64,000 nucleotides of DNA, from assembly GCA_947646735.1 (NCBI GenBank), contig CANTFK010000017.1:310001-374000 (forward strand). Direction: 5' to 3'. This DNA is from Peronospora farinosa. Its lineage: Eukaryota > Oomycota > Peronosporomycetes > Peronosporales > Peronosporaceae. The notes beneath the pieces are model-generated. The model saw only the letters and a list, made by a program, of their open reading frames with translations. It did no database searches and was not told the DNA's origin. The translations under genes and the position numbers were made by a program. Position 1 is the stretch's first letter, and each line of letters starts with the position of its first letter. Shown here piece by piece: positions 42,332 to 54,900 of the stretch.

Positions 42332-45300
42332 GTATGCACTTTATGGACTCTTTTGATGTACAGTTTCAAAGACACTAAGGAAGAAAGCAGAATCGCTTGC
42401 GTTGAGGGAGGGAAAACGTCGAATGGGATGGCCAATAGCCTGTTTTCGGCGGCCAACGACAATGTTTAAATGTATAAAGCCAGTGCCTACATACGACGGC
42501 AAAGCCTACGACGTGATGAAAGGGATTGAGTACGGGATGGGACTGGTAGGTTTCGTGGTATGATCAGTACTAAAATTTCATGACGGACCTCCTTTGACCA
42601 GCGATCAGAGGTCTCGCTCTTTTGGTTAGGTGTTCCTAATCAACAGCTGGGAGCGATGGTGACGGCAATGGAAAGCACGACATAAACTATCAAGACGGTA
42701 CGAGACCATTTTTCTCAAACTTCATAATGTACACATTGTGCCTGAGACTTCGCGTCAAACAAATACGTCCCTTGAGAAACGCTACTACAGTGATAGTTTT
42801 TATTGCAAACTCTGTCAACCCTCATCGCACGCTACAAGAATTTCTAGCCAGAGGTTCGCCTACGCTTTGCAGAATGATCCATTTGATCTGCTAAATAAAG
42901 CTGAGAAGGACAGGCCTTGCGTGGCGCCACGATGCATGTATTGTTACAATTATATAGTATTGCTGGTCAGTGGATAGCGATGGTGGAATAGTTATTACAC
43001 TCGCGATTACTTTCATGATACATGTACTGCGGTATGTAGAAAGTGACAGGGCTTCAAAATGGCAGGTGCCAGTAGTTAACCTTCACCATGACCAAATTTT
43101 TTTGTAGCACGTGGTCTATTCATCACGCACACTAGGGCAAATTGGCAGAACTCATTATCAGCCTTGCGCTAAACAAAGCGCGAGGTTGTAATCATTAGTC
43201 GCTAAATTTAACCTTTGTTGTGATGAAGCGGAGCGAGCAGTGTTTAGCACAATGGACTAAACTTGCTTCTTTAACCTTGGTTGTGATGAGGAAGACAGAA
43301 CTCGTGGGCAGTAATTTGCTACCCACTAGTTCTGTTTTCTTTATCACATCCGTAAGATCTCCGTCGTTTTCTAGCTATTGTTACGTTTTCGGGTCGGCGC
43401 ACTTCGTTTTACTCGTAGGATGTGTTCTATGTGGAAGGGCGTCTAGCATTCAAAGAGAAATTTAAAGATTGCTAATTGTTCTCGACTTCTCTAAACAATA
43501 GTGATACCGTCGACTCCACTAGTAATCCTTTTTTTATTAGTAGTCCACTCACTGCTCGTAGTGCGAGTACCTACGCGCAAATGGCTACTGTTGCTTACAG
43601 GCGACTCGTTGTTCTTGGACTTGTCGCGGAGTCGACGTGCATCTCTTCGTCAAAGGCCTCGTCTGTGAAAATAACTAGAGGACCACGTTTGACGAGACGT
43701 CGCACAAAGGAGCAGCGACAGCGACAAAGCAGATTTAAATGTCGCCAGCAGCGGTACGCCACCACTCGCCGCTTCGGATAGAAAGCTCATTCTGTCGTGG
43801 CCACGTCCAACCTTCGCTGCACAATCGACACGGTGCGCATCGCGTTGGCGGAGAGACTGGAAGTACCTGGAAAGAAGATTTACGTGCTGTCACGGTAAGA
43901 AGGCGGTGACGGCAGTGATCGCGACTGCCTGCTGACTTTGCACAGGGTTTCCAAGCAGCGGAAGGAGTGAGTGTGTGTAAATAATGTCGACAGACTCGAT
44001 TGCTGCAAATATCTTTGGTTAGCCGTGAAGCACGATATTTCTCCGTAAGAGCAGGTACTATCAGTACAAGTCTACTTTTGGTACCTTAAAAACGTCACCA
44101 TTGATTCCTGTATATCACAACAAAAGTTCATCTAAATAGATACAGTATTCAAACAATTGTCCTCAAGTATACAAAAATATAAATACAGTCATGCCTTACA
44201 CAGTTCGGCTATTGTACATCACGTCCACCTCTGCCGTCTCCTTCCAGCAGACAGGCTTACTTGGACCTTGTAGTGAACTGTCACGAGAAAAGAATTCGTG
44301 GCAGAACACGCGGGGTCACAGCAAGTGGCCGTACAGGTACCAGAACGTGTACAATAAAGCAGGATGCGACGTGAACCCCATCAATTCGCCTTAAAAGTTC
44401 CCCGCCATGTTGTTGCCTTGGACAGAAACTGACCAGATTCGATCACTAAAAAAGTGATCCTGATCAAACCGATAGCTTTTCTTAGCTGCTGAATAATTCC
44501 GGTGCCCCATACATTAGAATTGTCCTATAGATAGACTTCCTTAACGAATAAGTGGTCTTATCGGATAGATGCAAATGGTCCCAAGGATATCATTTTAACT
44601 GTATCGTCAACTCCAAAAGTAGCTCGAGGGGTAGGGTAATAGGTGCTACCTGCCTGCTAGTCACTGAAAAGGTGCAGTAACGCTATGTATATAGAGTGTG
44701 AAAAGAGAAGTTATTAGTCAAGGCAGTATCTTTTTAGACAAGTATATCTGTATAAGCTCATTTTTGTTGTCATTCAATTTATTTGATTCCTGTTTTGATA
44801 AGTCGAAACAGGCCACCTTCCTTCCACATTCTAGCTCGATTAGTCCAAGATACATCAAAAAATCATTTACCATATAGTTGCCGGCAATTTTTCCGTTGTC
44901 TGTCGGAAATGTTCGATAGGGTTATATGCATGTTACAAATAAAGTTGCCAAAGTGATCCTGCCTTGACAGACATTTTCTCTTAACTGGTATATACTTCCG
45001 GTCCCAGAACCAGTCTATTGTAGAGCATCCTGAACTGGTAACATGTCTTTACTGATAGATGCCTTCGGTTCCAACGGTATCACTTCAGGTAAGTTTGCTG
45101 TATAGCAATATTTCCTATTAGGAAGTATTTTACTGTACTATAATTAAACTTCCTAAGCCTAATCAGCCCGTTATAAAACGCACAAGAGATCTCCCATTCG
45201 GACGATTTCAAATCATAGAATTGTCGGCATAATTTTGACCGTCATGATGGGTTTCGACTGCTTAAGCGGTGCCACAACACTCACACAAAGCTTGACCTTT

Positions 45301-46358
45301 GGTCAAACAGCATTATGGACGGCCAGGGTGATTAGTCTACGAGCTGAACTGTTCAAAAGGGCTGAGCTTTCGCACAAACCGCTATCCTGCCTGTAAAACA
45401 GCGCAAACTTACATAAGGCAATTACAATTTCTTATATCGTTAAACGTTAAACAAGAGCAGCAATACTTTGGTGGAGCTTGTATATATTCCCAAAGCACCG
45501 CAGTTGCCTATACAGCGACATCAGTAGAGTGGGGACACCACAAACGTATTCAGGTGTCGTTTGCAATGGGTCTGCGTAGAGAAGGTCGGTAGTGCTCCAG
45601 GGTTAATTCGCGAGGCCGCAAATCACTTCTTTATGCGTATGCCGACAGCATGGTGTCGATGTGAGACGGTGCCACCTACGCAGCATACTCTGTACATTCG
45701 CAGCCAATGCTACGCCAGACATGAAAAAACATGATCCATCACTCAGCGTCGACGATCGTTTGTCTATTTTTTGGCCTCCATGTACCTATAATGTTTCTCG
45801 ACGTTACGTACTGGATATTGTAAATTTATCCACAAAATCGAGGATGTAATGTCGAGAATAAAAGTGTCGATGTCGACAATACGACGACATTAAAAAGGGT
45901 TCGAACCGATAAAGTTGCACATAAAGGTCGGCTAAACAAGCTACAGAAAAACGTGCCTAAATTGCCGTTTTTTTCTGGCCAGCTTCGTTTACATGCTGAG
46001 TGATTATTGGTATGTTACGAACTGGTGGAACCGTATGGATAACGTTGGCGACATGTAAAGGTATTTGCATGATGATCAGTCATGGCGTTTCAATGAAATG
46101 CACGTTCTTCGTTGAGTTATTTTAAAAACTAAGGGAACACCACTATCGCTGAAATGTTGGTAACTCTGCAGAAGATAAAGGAAACAACAATAGGTACTGG
46201 AATGAAGCTGTTTTCTACCGACTATGCCTTGTCGTTGGGCTGCTCTTTGCGGATATACGTTTTCAAGTTTGTTCAATTGATATGGCTTTTTTTGGTCAGC
46301 TTTGTTCGGTTACGGGTATCAAACTACTCAGTGCCAAAAGCCTACGATGCGATTCCGA
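42332..46358. other. Four-kilobase intergenic region with old repeats
   Basis: No convincing gene is present. The frames at 43220-43781 on the plus strand lack any recognisable domain. Seen here: an imperfect inverted repeat with ~29-bp arms at 43280-43350, a short direct repeat (tttaacctt.gttgtgatga at 43208 and 43268), and an ancient ~150-bp direct repeat (44447-44605 and 44948-45092). The rest looks like unique AT-rich DNA. Confidence 0.5.
44447..44605 (+). repeat. Ancient direct repeat, copy 1 (copy 2 at 44948-45092)
   Basis: The two copies share, in order: aaagtgatcctg, tcttagctg/tcttaactgg, ttccggt-ccc, tagag/tagac-tcct-aac, and gatagatgc-ggt-ccaa-g-atatca. Identity is perhaps 65-75% with small indels. 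The origin is unknown; decayed LTRs or a tandem duplication are possible. Confidence 0.55.
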
Positions 46359-48182
46359 CTAAACCTTTAGCGTGATATCCGTGTAGATACGCAGAAGATC
46401 TTCCACAGGCCCAGCTGGCAAGCTCGAGGCCATGCCATAGATGGCACTGCCACCTTCTGGTGACGGGTTAAGGTCTTCCTTTACGAGGTTCACGGCTGCC
46501 TCAAGTGCGTCCAAAAACTTCTTCGCCTTACCAATGTGGCGAACAGTAACGCACAAGTGCACAGATATCGGGTGCTGTAGCGGATTAAGACTCCATCCAT
46601 GCTTCGCCATCGCGTCGCTAACCTTAAGGGCATTTACTCCCTTGTCGCCAGCGAAACTCACCACCATCGCTTTTGGATCACCCAGTACGTGGATACCATC
46701 AATACGCTGGATGCCCGCCTTTATCTCGTCCACCGTGTCCAAAATGCCCTTGGTTTTTTCAAGGTAGCCTTCGTAACCAAGACGTACCATCGAAGCCCAA
46801 GCTGCAGCGCTCAGTGCACCGGGACGGCTACCTGCAAGAGTAGGTGTCACGTAGAGTCCGCCCGTCCAATCTGGGTACGTAAAGTACTGAAATCGCCGAA
46901 TTGTGGAGTTCTTGTACAACACCACAGACGTCCCTTTTGAGCCGTAGCCGTACTTATGTGTATCGCACGACATGCTGGTCACTCCTGGCAGTGAAAAATC
47001 GAAGACAGGGATATCCTGGCGCAATTTGCGTGCGAAAGGCAGCACAAATCCACCAAGACAGCAGTCAACGTGGAGCCCGACATCATTCTGAACAGCAAGC
47101 TTCGAGAGTGCTTCAATATCGTCGATCATCCCATGTGGAAAGTTTGGTGCGCTACTGTAGAGCAAAATTGTGTTGGACGAAATGCTCCAGCGCACTGCGT
47201 CTAAGTCGATCTTGAGCGTTTTAGGGTCCATTGGCACCTTAATCAGCTTAATTCCCAAGATCTCACAGGCCTTGTCAATAGCAGCATGGGCCGTGACACA
47301 AGCAATAATCTCTGGCTTAGTAATCCCGTGTTTGTGGCGGTAGTATTCGCGATGTGCCTTAGACGCAAGAAAGATACTCTCTGTACCGCCGGAACTGAGT
47401 GTGCCACATACCTCCGAGTGGCCTCCATTCATCAGCCCCGCCGTCATAGAAATCACCTCTGCTTCAAACTTATTCACCGCTGGCCACAAGTCGGCATGAA
47501 GTGGGTTAGATACTGCAAATAGAGCGTAGGCTTTATTCAGCACGTCTAAATGCTCCTTCTCTCCATGGTACACCGCTCCAGACACAAGTCCTTCTTTCCA
47601 CTTGTCGTCATCATTGCCTGCCAGATTCTTCATGAGATCCAGCAGTTTCTCGTCGCCCATTCCCTTCTCTGGGAGAGTGTAAAACTTCTCCATCTTGTCA
47701 CCAAGTGGATTGTTGCCTTTGAGCGAGTGCTCCACCTCTTCTTCAATCTTCTTCATCTCTGCTGATATTTTAGTGGACACAATAGGAAGCTGCTTGAAAA
47801 CATCATGCAGTGCCCCTCCCACGACATTTAGAAGCTTCTTACGGGATACGTAGCGCAAACGGCGCACGGTCTCTACGACTGAGGAGAACGCTGAGACAGC
47901 CAAGACCAGGGCGAGTGTGTCACTCAGGACAGCTTCAATTATAGGACTGTGCTCATGTGCTGTAGTCCAAAGCTTGAGCAACAAAGAGGAGGAAAAGCTA
48001 GTGATGACCAGTCGGTAGCGGTAGTAGGAAAAGAGCAGCACTAGCGACGGCCAGAGCTTGGCGAGTACACGGTCCACATTGAAAAGGGAGCGAAGCGACA
48101 GATAGAGCAAGAAAACGGCCACGGCGAAGCCTGGCAGACGTTCCTCGGAGACGGGGAGGAGATCCACGAAGGACGGAGACAT
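46359..48182 (-). CDS. Sphingosine-1-phosphate lyase, 607 aa
   Basis: PLP-dependent lyase that cleaves sphingosine-1-phosphate to hexadecenal and phosphoethanolamine at the ER, the exit step of sphingolipid catabolism. Seen: hydrophobic N-terminal segments (GFAVAVFLLYLSLRSLF), the group II decarboxylase-like fold with SGAVYHG, CGTLSSGGTESIFLASKAHR, LHVDCCLGGF, and the PLP-lysine motif SCDTHKYGYGSKG near residue 408. Length is a little above the animal enzymes (~570) because of the N-terminus. It is a single exon, uninterrupted. A C12 tract with a complementary G-run hairpin lies 50-85 bp upstream. Confidence 0.96.
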   Translation of the reverse strand: MSPSFVDLLPVSEERLPGFAVAVFLLYLSLRSLFNVDRVLAKLWPSLVLLFSYYRYRLVITSFSSSLLLKLWTTAHEHSPIIEAVLSDTLALVLAVSAFSSVVETVRRLRYVSRKKLLNVVGGALHDVFKQLPIVSTKISAEMKKIEEEVEHSLKGNNPLGDKMEKFYTLPEKGMGDEKLLDLMKNLAGNDDDKWKEGLVSGAVYHGEKEHLDVLNKAYALFAVSNPLHADLWPAVNKFEAEVISMTAGLMNGGHSEVCGTLSSGGTESIFLASKAHREYYRHKHGITKPEIIACVTAHAAIDKACEILGIKLIKVPMDPKTLKIDLDAVRWSISSNTILLYSSAPNFPHGMIDDIEALSKLAVQNDVGLHVDCCLGGFVLPFARKLRQDIPVFDFSLPGVTSMSCDTHKYGYGSKGTSVVLYKNSTIRRFQYFTYPDWTGGLYVTPTLAGSRPGALSAAAWASMVRLGYEGYLEKTKGILDTVDEIKAGIQRIDGIHVLGDPKAMVVSFAGDKGVNALKVSDAMAKHGWSLNPLQHPISVHLCVTVRHIGKAKKFLDALEAAVNLVKEDLNPSPEGGSAIYGMASSLPAGPVEDLLRIYTDITLKV

Positions 48183-48424
48183 TACTGCGTTGTGATCAGA
48201 CTAATTTATAACAAAAGAAAGAGATTTTTGTTTGCACCCCCCCCCCCCAAAAAAGAAGGGGTGCAACAATTCCTTTGTTCGACATAGACTAGACTAGGCT
48301 ATATGCAAATAGTCTATAGATGTATACTTCAGAAGTATACAGGGTAAGGCACCTTTATATAAGGCATCAACTAAAAGTACTTTACTTCTCACAAACTCCG
48401 CCCGCCCAATACCTCAAATGGAAC

Positions 48425-48872
48425 AACACATCGCACCACAAGCCATTGTCGATGAACTCACTGAGGCAACGTTTAATTCCACATTATCACTTGTACAAGC
48501 GATCAAACATAATTGAGATGTATACAATGTAATGTCTGCTGCTAGAAATGAGCTTCTGGCCGGACGCACTCCAATACTAGCTTTGCTAGATATATTGCAA
48601 TCGGAATGTTTTCATTTTGAAGTAGATTTTGACGTTCACGGCCATGTAACTTGCCTGTTTTTCAGTCATTATCGACCAATTGAACTGGCTCAACGATTCT
48701 TGACTGTGTTTGTAGTGGACTGGACCTACAAGACAAACCAATTCTAAATGCCGATTTGAATGTTAGTGAAGCCCATGCAACGTTCCATGCATCTAACGCA
48801 GGATTTATGTATTTGCGCGAAGAGAATAAGAGCCTGACGACAAGTGGGATCTGGATGGGTTTGCCAAGCATG
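48425..48872 (+). pseudogene. MULE (Mutator-like) transposase relic
   Basis: Fragments in order match the MULE transposase core: NVMSAARNELLAGRTPILAL, then GHVTCLFFSHYRPIELAQRF, VFVVDWTYKTNQF (the conserved D-x-TYKTN block), then NAGFMYLREENKS in another frame. A stop and a frameshift follow the TYKTN block. It is cut off at 48889 by an LTR fragment of the Ty3-B/F family. No terminal inverted repeats were identified. Confidence 0.72.
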
Positions 48873-48888
48873 TGATCTCGCCTGCACC

Positions 48889-49512
48889 TGTAGACGGGCG
48901 CTTTATAGACGGGCACTTCTTCGAAGCTGCCTTGTAACAGGGCATCTAGTTACACGTAAACATTAAGTAATATACTTAATGTTTGGTTTTAAAGTACATA
49001 TGATTACTTTTGACCTGTCACTTGGGTGCGATACACAAATGTGATCCACCCTCGTGAATGTGATATCCATTGATGGATTCACATGAGAAGGGATGACGCT
49101 AATTGAAGCTAGGCATCGCGACGTCTCAGAAAGACGTCAGTTGCGATCTTAAATCTACATTTAAGCTCATGCGACAGGATACGCTCTAAAGAGTCGCGTA
49201 TCCGATCTATATATATATATATATAGCCAATCAGTAGTTAAGTATATATTTAGTTATGATTCATTAAATATAGCTCAGTCTTGAATTTTCTAAACACCAA
49301 AGCACCACGCACGAGAAGCTGAAAAAGCTTCTGCGTGACGCCGGTGACTTCTTGTCTTAGAAATTCGTTGCACTCTCGCTAAAGCGAGAGGTAACTGGTG
49401 GTACGACTGCGTAAGCAGTCGACCAACCACACAACCACCCTCGCACGCGAAGTAAGACGGTCTAACCGCTTCCTCGCTTGTGCTAAAGGTGTGTGCTAAG
49501 TAGCACGAGGCA
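48889..49512. repeat. Rearranged Ty3-B/F family LTR: short forward head plus inverted body
   Basis: Bases 48889-48932 match the first ~40 bp of the Ty3-B/F LTR in plus orientation (tgtagacgggcgc ... gctgcct). Bases 48933-49512 are the rest of such an LTR in reverse (starting tgtaacaggg, ending gaggca) and lack exactly that first part. The junctions are tgcct and its complement aggca. Together with the adjacent forward Ty3-F LTR this forms a long head-to-head palindrome. Confidence 0.75.
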
Positions 49513-49683
49513 TGTAGAAGGGCACTTATTACGAAGTTGCCTCGTACTGCTAGCACACAAGCGAGGAAGCGGTTAGACCGTCTTACCTTCGCGTGCGAGG
49601 GTGGTTGTGTGGTTGGTCGACTGCTTACGCAGTTGTACCACCAGTTGCCTCTCGCTTTAGCGAGAGTGCAACGAGCTTCTAAG

Positions 49684-50143
49684 TGTAATGGGACACCCTC
49701 CGACTATACTGATTACAGTATAGTCTACTTTCACTGATTACAGTGAAAGCAGGTGCCTCAATTACCTCTCTTACACAAGAGGCAGAGGAAGCTTTACTAT
49801 TAAACGATACGCTTAGAAGTAGAGGAAAAGAAAACTGTATTTAATATAGTTAACTATCTAATAGAACTAATCTGTTATAACCTATGTTAACTATATTAAA
49901 CTACAACTATGTATGTTGACAACTTGCTCTCCACTCATTGCGCGCGTTCATCGGTCATTGGTCAGCGCGTTGGTTGATATGATGGCCCATATCAACCAAT
50001 GAGATGGCATCTCCAACTTCAAGAAGATCTAGGAACAATATTATAAGAAAAGGTAATATTGTCAAATATTATTATTTATAATAATAATTTTATTGACACT
50101 TCATATAAGTGTCAATATTATGTAACGGGCTAACCCCGTTACA
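49684..50143 (-). repeat. Ty3-E 3' LTR
   Basis: 460 bp, TGTAATGGGACACC at the start and CCCCGTTACA at the end. It contains stem-loops such as ctttcactgattacagtgaaag-type pairs and an inverted pair around ttggttgatatg/catatcaaccaa. Confidence 0.93.
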
Positions 50144-50241
50144 TCACCCCCCCCCTCAACCAAGAGTCACATTAGTGACTGTTTGGTGACTATGGGAAAG
50201 GAGCACTTGTTGGGTTTTCTTTTATTCAACAATTTTACGCT

Positions 50242-51919
50242 ATGACAAAGTCAATGCGCGTCCCTGCTAAGGCAGCTAAGAGCTCGGCTGCACGCCTGTG
50301 CAGCCGAGCTCTTAGCTGCGGGCTTCACAGCCTCAGCCAGCAGACACTTATGTGTCTGCTGGAAGTCAACATCAGCCTGCAACGCCTGTTGCAGGTTCAC
50401 GTAGCGCTTAGCCACGTGAAGATGTTGACCCAGAGTTAGTCGTTGACTTCTCTGGTGAGTCGGATGACGCATCCGGCTCAAAGTCACCTGTTCCACCCTT
50501 GGGCTCTTCCCGGGGTGATAACTCGTCGTCGAATGTTACGAAGAGGGATCGTTGTACATTGAGTGAATCAATGTACCGTGAAATGTTCGGGTAGTCTGAT
50601 GAATCAGACGACTCGCCAAACGAGTCGAAGGATAGTGACTCGGGTGGGGACCGTAAGGGTGATGTCAGTGCTTCTACTGACATCAATAATCATAGAGTCG
50701 GTACTTCTGTTGACACCACGCAGGAGGCTTTGACCGCAACGTATTGCGCCTTGCTCCTGATCGCAAGCATCTAAGCATCTGCTTGATCGTTGGTCTGGAA
50801 AGACCAACGAACGGTTCCCCATACCGTTGTTTAATGCGTCAAAGCTTCATGGCCTTGACGCCAGTGCGAAGAACTTTCGCACTGAGAACGATTATTACAT
50901 CGATATGTTCCTTGAACATCGATGGTATAACCCACACAAGAAGCGTGAGGCTGACGCGTTCCTCCAATCTTGGAACGCGTTTATCACCAACGTTTTAAAT
51001 GCTGGGAAAGAGGATTGGTTTCAAAGACTTTTTGCTAGCCGCAATAAGTTTGAGAAACGAAGTACGTCCGGTGCATGCTATCGTTTGCACCGGTTATCTA
51101 GAGAGGCAGGCCTTTTATGCCTCTCTTGAGGCGACCCATTCCCGGGGTGCCTGAGCACCTCGTCAAGAGCGCCTAAGGAGGCGTACCTCCTTACTGAGCC
51201 CTGGTGGAGAGCTCGCATCTCTTCATAAATGCGTGAAGGGATTGCTTTGCAATCCCTTTACGAGCGCGCTGGGCGCTCGTTTTCCGATGGTGTATTCACC
51301 ATCGGGTGCCCCTTGTCGTACTGTTCGACAAGGCCGGGAACGTCGGCCATCAGTTGGGCCCGAGGTTCCCAGCTATCCGCCGAAGGCGGATAGCCACGCC
51401 ACCGGACGAGATAATTCGTCCGACGTCCCTTCACCTTGCGGTGCTTTAGTAAGCGTTCCACGAGGAAGCGCTTCCCACCATGGGAGTCCACCAGCGGATG
51501 CGGTGGTGGAGGAAAAACCCTGTCCAATTCTTTCATCGGACTTGGCTGCTGAGTTAGACGGGTTTGCCCGTGTAACTTGTGAGCTCCGTTGTGATGTTAT
51601 TCACTAACGGGATAAGCGTCGTTGCTTAGAGGACATTGTGAGACAGCTTGGGTTTGACCATGAGAAGTCTCGGGCAAACAATGTTGTCGCACTATAGGAG
51701 AATGAACGGCAGCTTCATATTTTAAGTAACGAGCTGGCGACAGCTCGTCAGGAGATCGTCCAGTATCATGGGACGATCTCATCTCTACACGACCAGGTAT
51801 CGAATCTGGTTCGTGACAACAAGAATCTGAAAGGGATTCTTGAGAGTAATGGCTATCTTCGTCGTTCGAAGAAGCCGCGTACTGAACGTACGGACGAAGA
51901 CGTCCCACGTAAAACGTAG
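50242..51919 (+). pseudogene. Antisense ORF of Ty3-E, broken
   Basis: It begins 98 bp inside the LTR with ATG (50242) and continues through several frames. A DPELVVDFSGES segment near 50428 matches DPSLIVDYNES of the Ty3-F antisense frame. ADAFLQSWNAFI near 50955 matches LQRSWCAFI of Ty3-A and Ty3-C. A C-terminal coiled coil runs from about 51608 to the stop at 51917-51919 (ELATARQEIVQYHG, LHDQVSNLVRDNKNLK), with one TAG inside. It overlaps the sense chromodomain (51258-51536). The Ty3-E frame thus links the A/C and F versions. Confidence 0.62.
50272..51394. repeat. Dense array of perfect hairpins in Ty3-E
   Basis: More than twenty perfect inverted repeats with stems of at least 7 bp and loops of 2-12 nt lie in 1.1 kb. 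Examples, arm/arm: 50272-50292/50299-50319 (21 bp), 50337-50347/50352-50362 (11), 50554-50562/50568-50576 (9), 50788-50796/50801-50809 (9), 50862-50870/50876-50884 (9), 51236-51245/51249-51258 (10), 51284-51292/51297-51305 (9), 51372-51381/51385-51394 (10). The pattern continues through the rest of the element. Confidence 0.85.
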
Positions 51920-54900
51920 GATGCGTACGCATCCTGCGTGGCAACTCGATCGTGTATGCGTTGCCTAGGCGGCGCAATACACGAAACGGGCCGATGTATT
52001 TGGGCAACAATTTATTGCTGCCCACGTTAGTCACTACATATTTAGGTAGATTTATTGTTGACAGTAAAACTAAATCACCTCCAATAAATGTTTAAGCATT
52101 TCCCTCCCATTATTGTCGACGTGGCGATTCTGCTTATACGCCGCTTCGGAGATGGAGTTTTGCACGAAACCGGACTACCGCTTATCAAGTCAGCAGAAAT
52201 CCTTAGCTGATTCGTTGCTTTTGGCTGCAGTGCATTGTGAGTGCACTGCAGAGATATCGGTTACTAATTCAGCGAGAACAATACTGTTCTCACTTGTGAT
52301 ACCTCGAACGATGCTGACATCTTCAGCATCGTTATCAGTAAGAGCGTCATCGCTCTTACTTTCTTCCTCTTCACCGAAGTAGAATGGTACGACTTCGGTT
52401 ACTTTCGCGTCGACCATAACGTCGTCGCGTGATGAGCAAGAGCCAGATTGGTTCTCGCTCGAGCGAGTCTTCCCCCCCTTAAATTAGAGTCACCCTCTAC
52501 CAAGGTGGGGAAACGTGGATGGCGAAGGCCATTCACGTAGAACGGTGTATGCGTCGTGGAGGCATGCACGGAGTTGTTGATGGCGAATTCGACCATCGAC
52601 AAGAACTCACTCCAACTCGTAAACGAGTGGACGTACCCTCGAAGAATCTCTTCGAGGACGCGATTGGCGCGTTCAGTCTGACCATCAGTTTCGGGATGGT
52701 CAGAAAGAGACATTGTGAGCCGTGTTCCAAGTGTTTGGAACACGGAACGCCAAAACTCAGCCGTGAACCGGGGGTCCCTATCGGACACAAGTTCACGGGG
52801 TAAACCGTGCAATCGAAAGATTGTATCGATAAACACTCGAGCACAGCCCTCTGCTGTGATCGATTCAGGTACAGCAACAAGATGTACCATCTTGCTGAAC
52901 CTGTCTACAAACACGAGAATACCATTATTCCCGTGAGCGTCTTTGGGAAACCCAAAGACGAAGTCCATTGATACGGACTCCCATCACTCTGCCGGAACAG
53001 GTAGAGGCTGCAATGGTGCACGGAGTGAAGGACTAGGCTTCACTCGTTGACACGCCTCGCAAGCACGCACGTACTTGCGCACAAACTTATACTGGCGTGG
53101 CCAGTAAAAGTCGCGACTAATCGTGAGGTAAGTTTTCTCACGGCCTCGATGCCCACTTATTGGTGCATCGTGACATTCAAACATGATCCGTAACCTGAGA
53201 TCATGTTGTGGCGGTACAACGACACGAGGCGTGTCGTTGTTGACGGCTGTGTAGTACAGTAAGCCGTTCCGCTGGGTGTATCGATCGAGAGAAGATCGAT
53301 ACATGGCAGGCAAGCGCTTTTTAGCTTGCGTGGATGGGTCCTTGAGATACTCCATCAGGCGTACAAGATCATTATTTTGTGCGCATGCCTATCTAATGTC
53401 GTCGAGTAAGCTCGACGACAAGACGCTGGTACTCAGCGTTGGGACAGTGGTATTTACATCACTGTCGGATTGTACAGTCGGCTCTAGGTCAGGCCGACGT
53501 GAAAGAGCATCGGCGACGACGTTAAGTCGTCCCGGTTTATACTCCACGGAGAAGTTGTACTCCGCGAAGAACCACAACCATTTCGCCATTCGTTGCGAGA
53601 GGTGTGGACTATTTACAGCCGTGCGTAGTGACGCATGTCTGTATATACAATGAACGGACTATCTCCTACGAGATAGACGCGAAACTTAGCCAGTGCATAC
53701 TTCATGGCAAGGAGTTCCTTGTCATGCACCGGGTAATTGCGCTCGGCCGGTTGCAGCTGACGCGATTGATAACAGACGACACGCTCTGCGCCGCCTGTAT
53801 CATATTGCATCAGTGCGCAGCCGATTGCAAAATCACTGGCGTCACAGACCACATGAAATGGTCTGTCTTGATCGGCAATCGCCAATACTGGCGATTGCAT
53901 CAAGCTTTGCTTGATACGTTCAAAGGAACGCTGACAATCAGCTTTACAATCCCACTTTACATTTTTCTTGAGTAAACAAGAAAGATGTACTGCTATTTTT
54001 TTCGGCGTAATTGCGCGAGTACTTGTGCAAGTACGCCGCTAGCCCAAGGAACTTCCTTATTCCCTTGACATCGACTGGCACTGGCCAGTCGGTGATCGCC
54101 TTGATCTTCTCTGGATCAGGGCGTACGCCGTTCTTTCCGACGATGCACCCAAGAAGTGGTATTTCGCTAGCTGCGAATATACACTTCTAGAGGTTGGTGT
54201 AAAACTTATGCTCGCGCATAAGTGTAAGAACCTTGCGGACGTGGAGTCTATGGACTTCCACGTCTGTTTTCCCGTCCATAGCTTGACTATGGACGAACAC
54301 ATCATCGAAGTAGCTCGGTGCGAATTCGCGCACCAGTCTCAATAGATGTGAAACACATCTATTGAATGTGGCTGGTGCATTACTGAGCCCTTGCGGCATC
54401 ACCAACCATTCCCAGAGCATGCCACTAGGAGTGCTCACTGCTGTGTACGGGATGTCCCGTTCACGCATTAGGATCTGATAGAAACCATCCATCAGATCCA
54501 TGGACGAAAAGATGGTACTCTTAGACATACCATCTATGATTACGTCCTTTCTCGGTATCGGCGTTTGTGCTGGTATCGTTGCAGCATTCAACTTGTTGGA
54601 CGCATGAACTATCCGCCACCCTCCTGTGGCTTCGCGCACACAGCAGGTCGGAAAGCTGTTTAGGTGAAGTTTAATCCCTCACATGGCCCGCTGCTAGGCG
54701 ATCGGCAAAGAACTTGTCGATCGCCTCGACCTGTTCCCAAGGCAGTGTCCACTGCTTCATGACACAATATTTTGTGCCAGGAACAAGGTCGATCTCGTGT
54801 CGAGTGCCTTTATCCTTAGGCAACTCGCACGGAACGGATTCAGGGAATACATCCTTGAATTCGACCATATCCTTGTACAAAGGATTTGACTTTAGCGACC

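Noticed and set aside
43220..43781. Two plus-strand frames as small genes
   Set aside because: No signal peptide, domain or family resemblance; low complexity and local repeats explain them.
49205..49230. TA microsatellite as a separate feature of interest
   Set aside because: It is an internal part of the Ty3-B/F LTR and appears again in the inverted copy near 57560.
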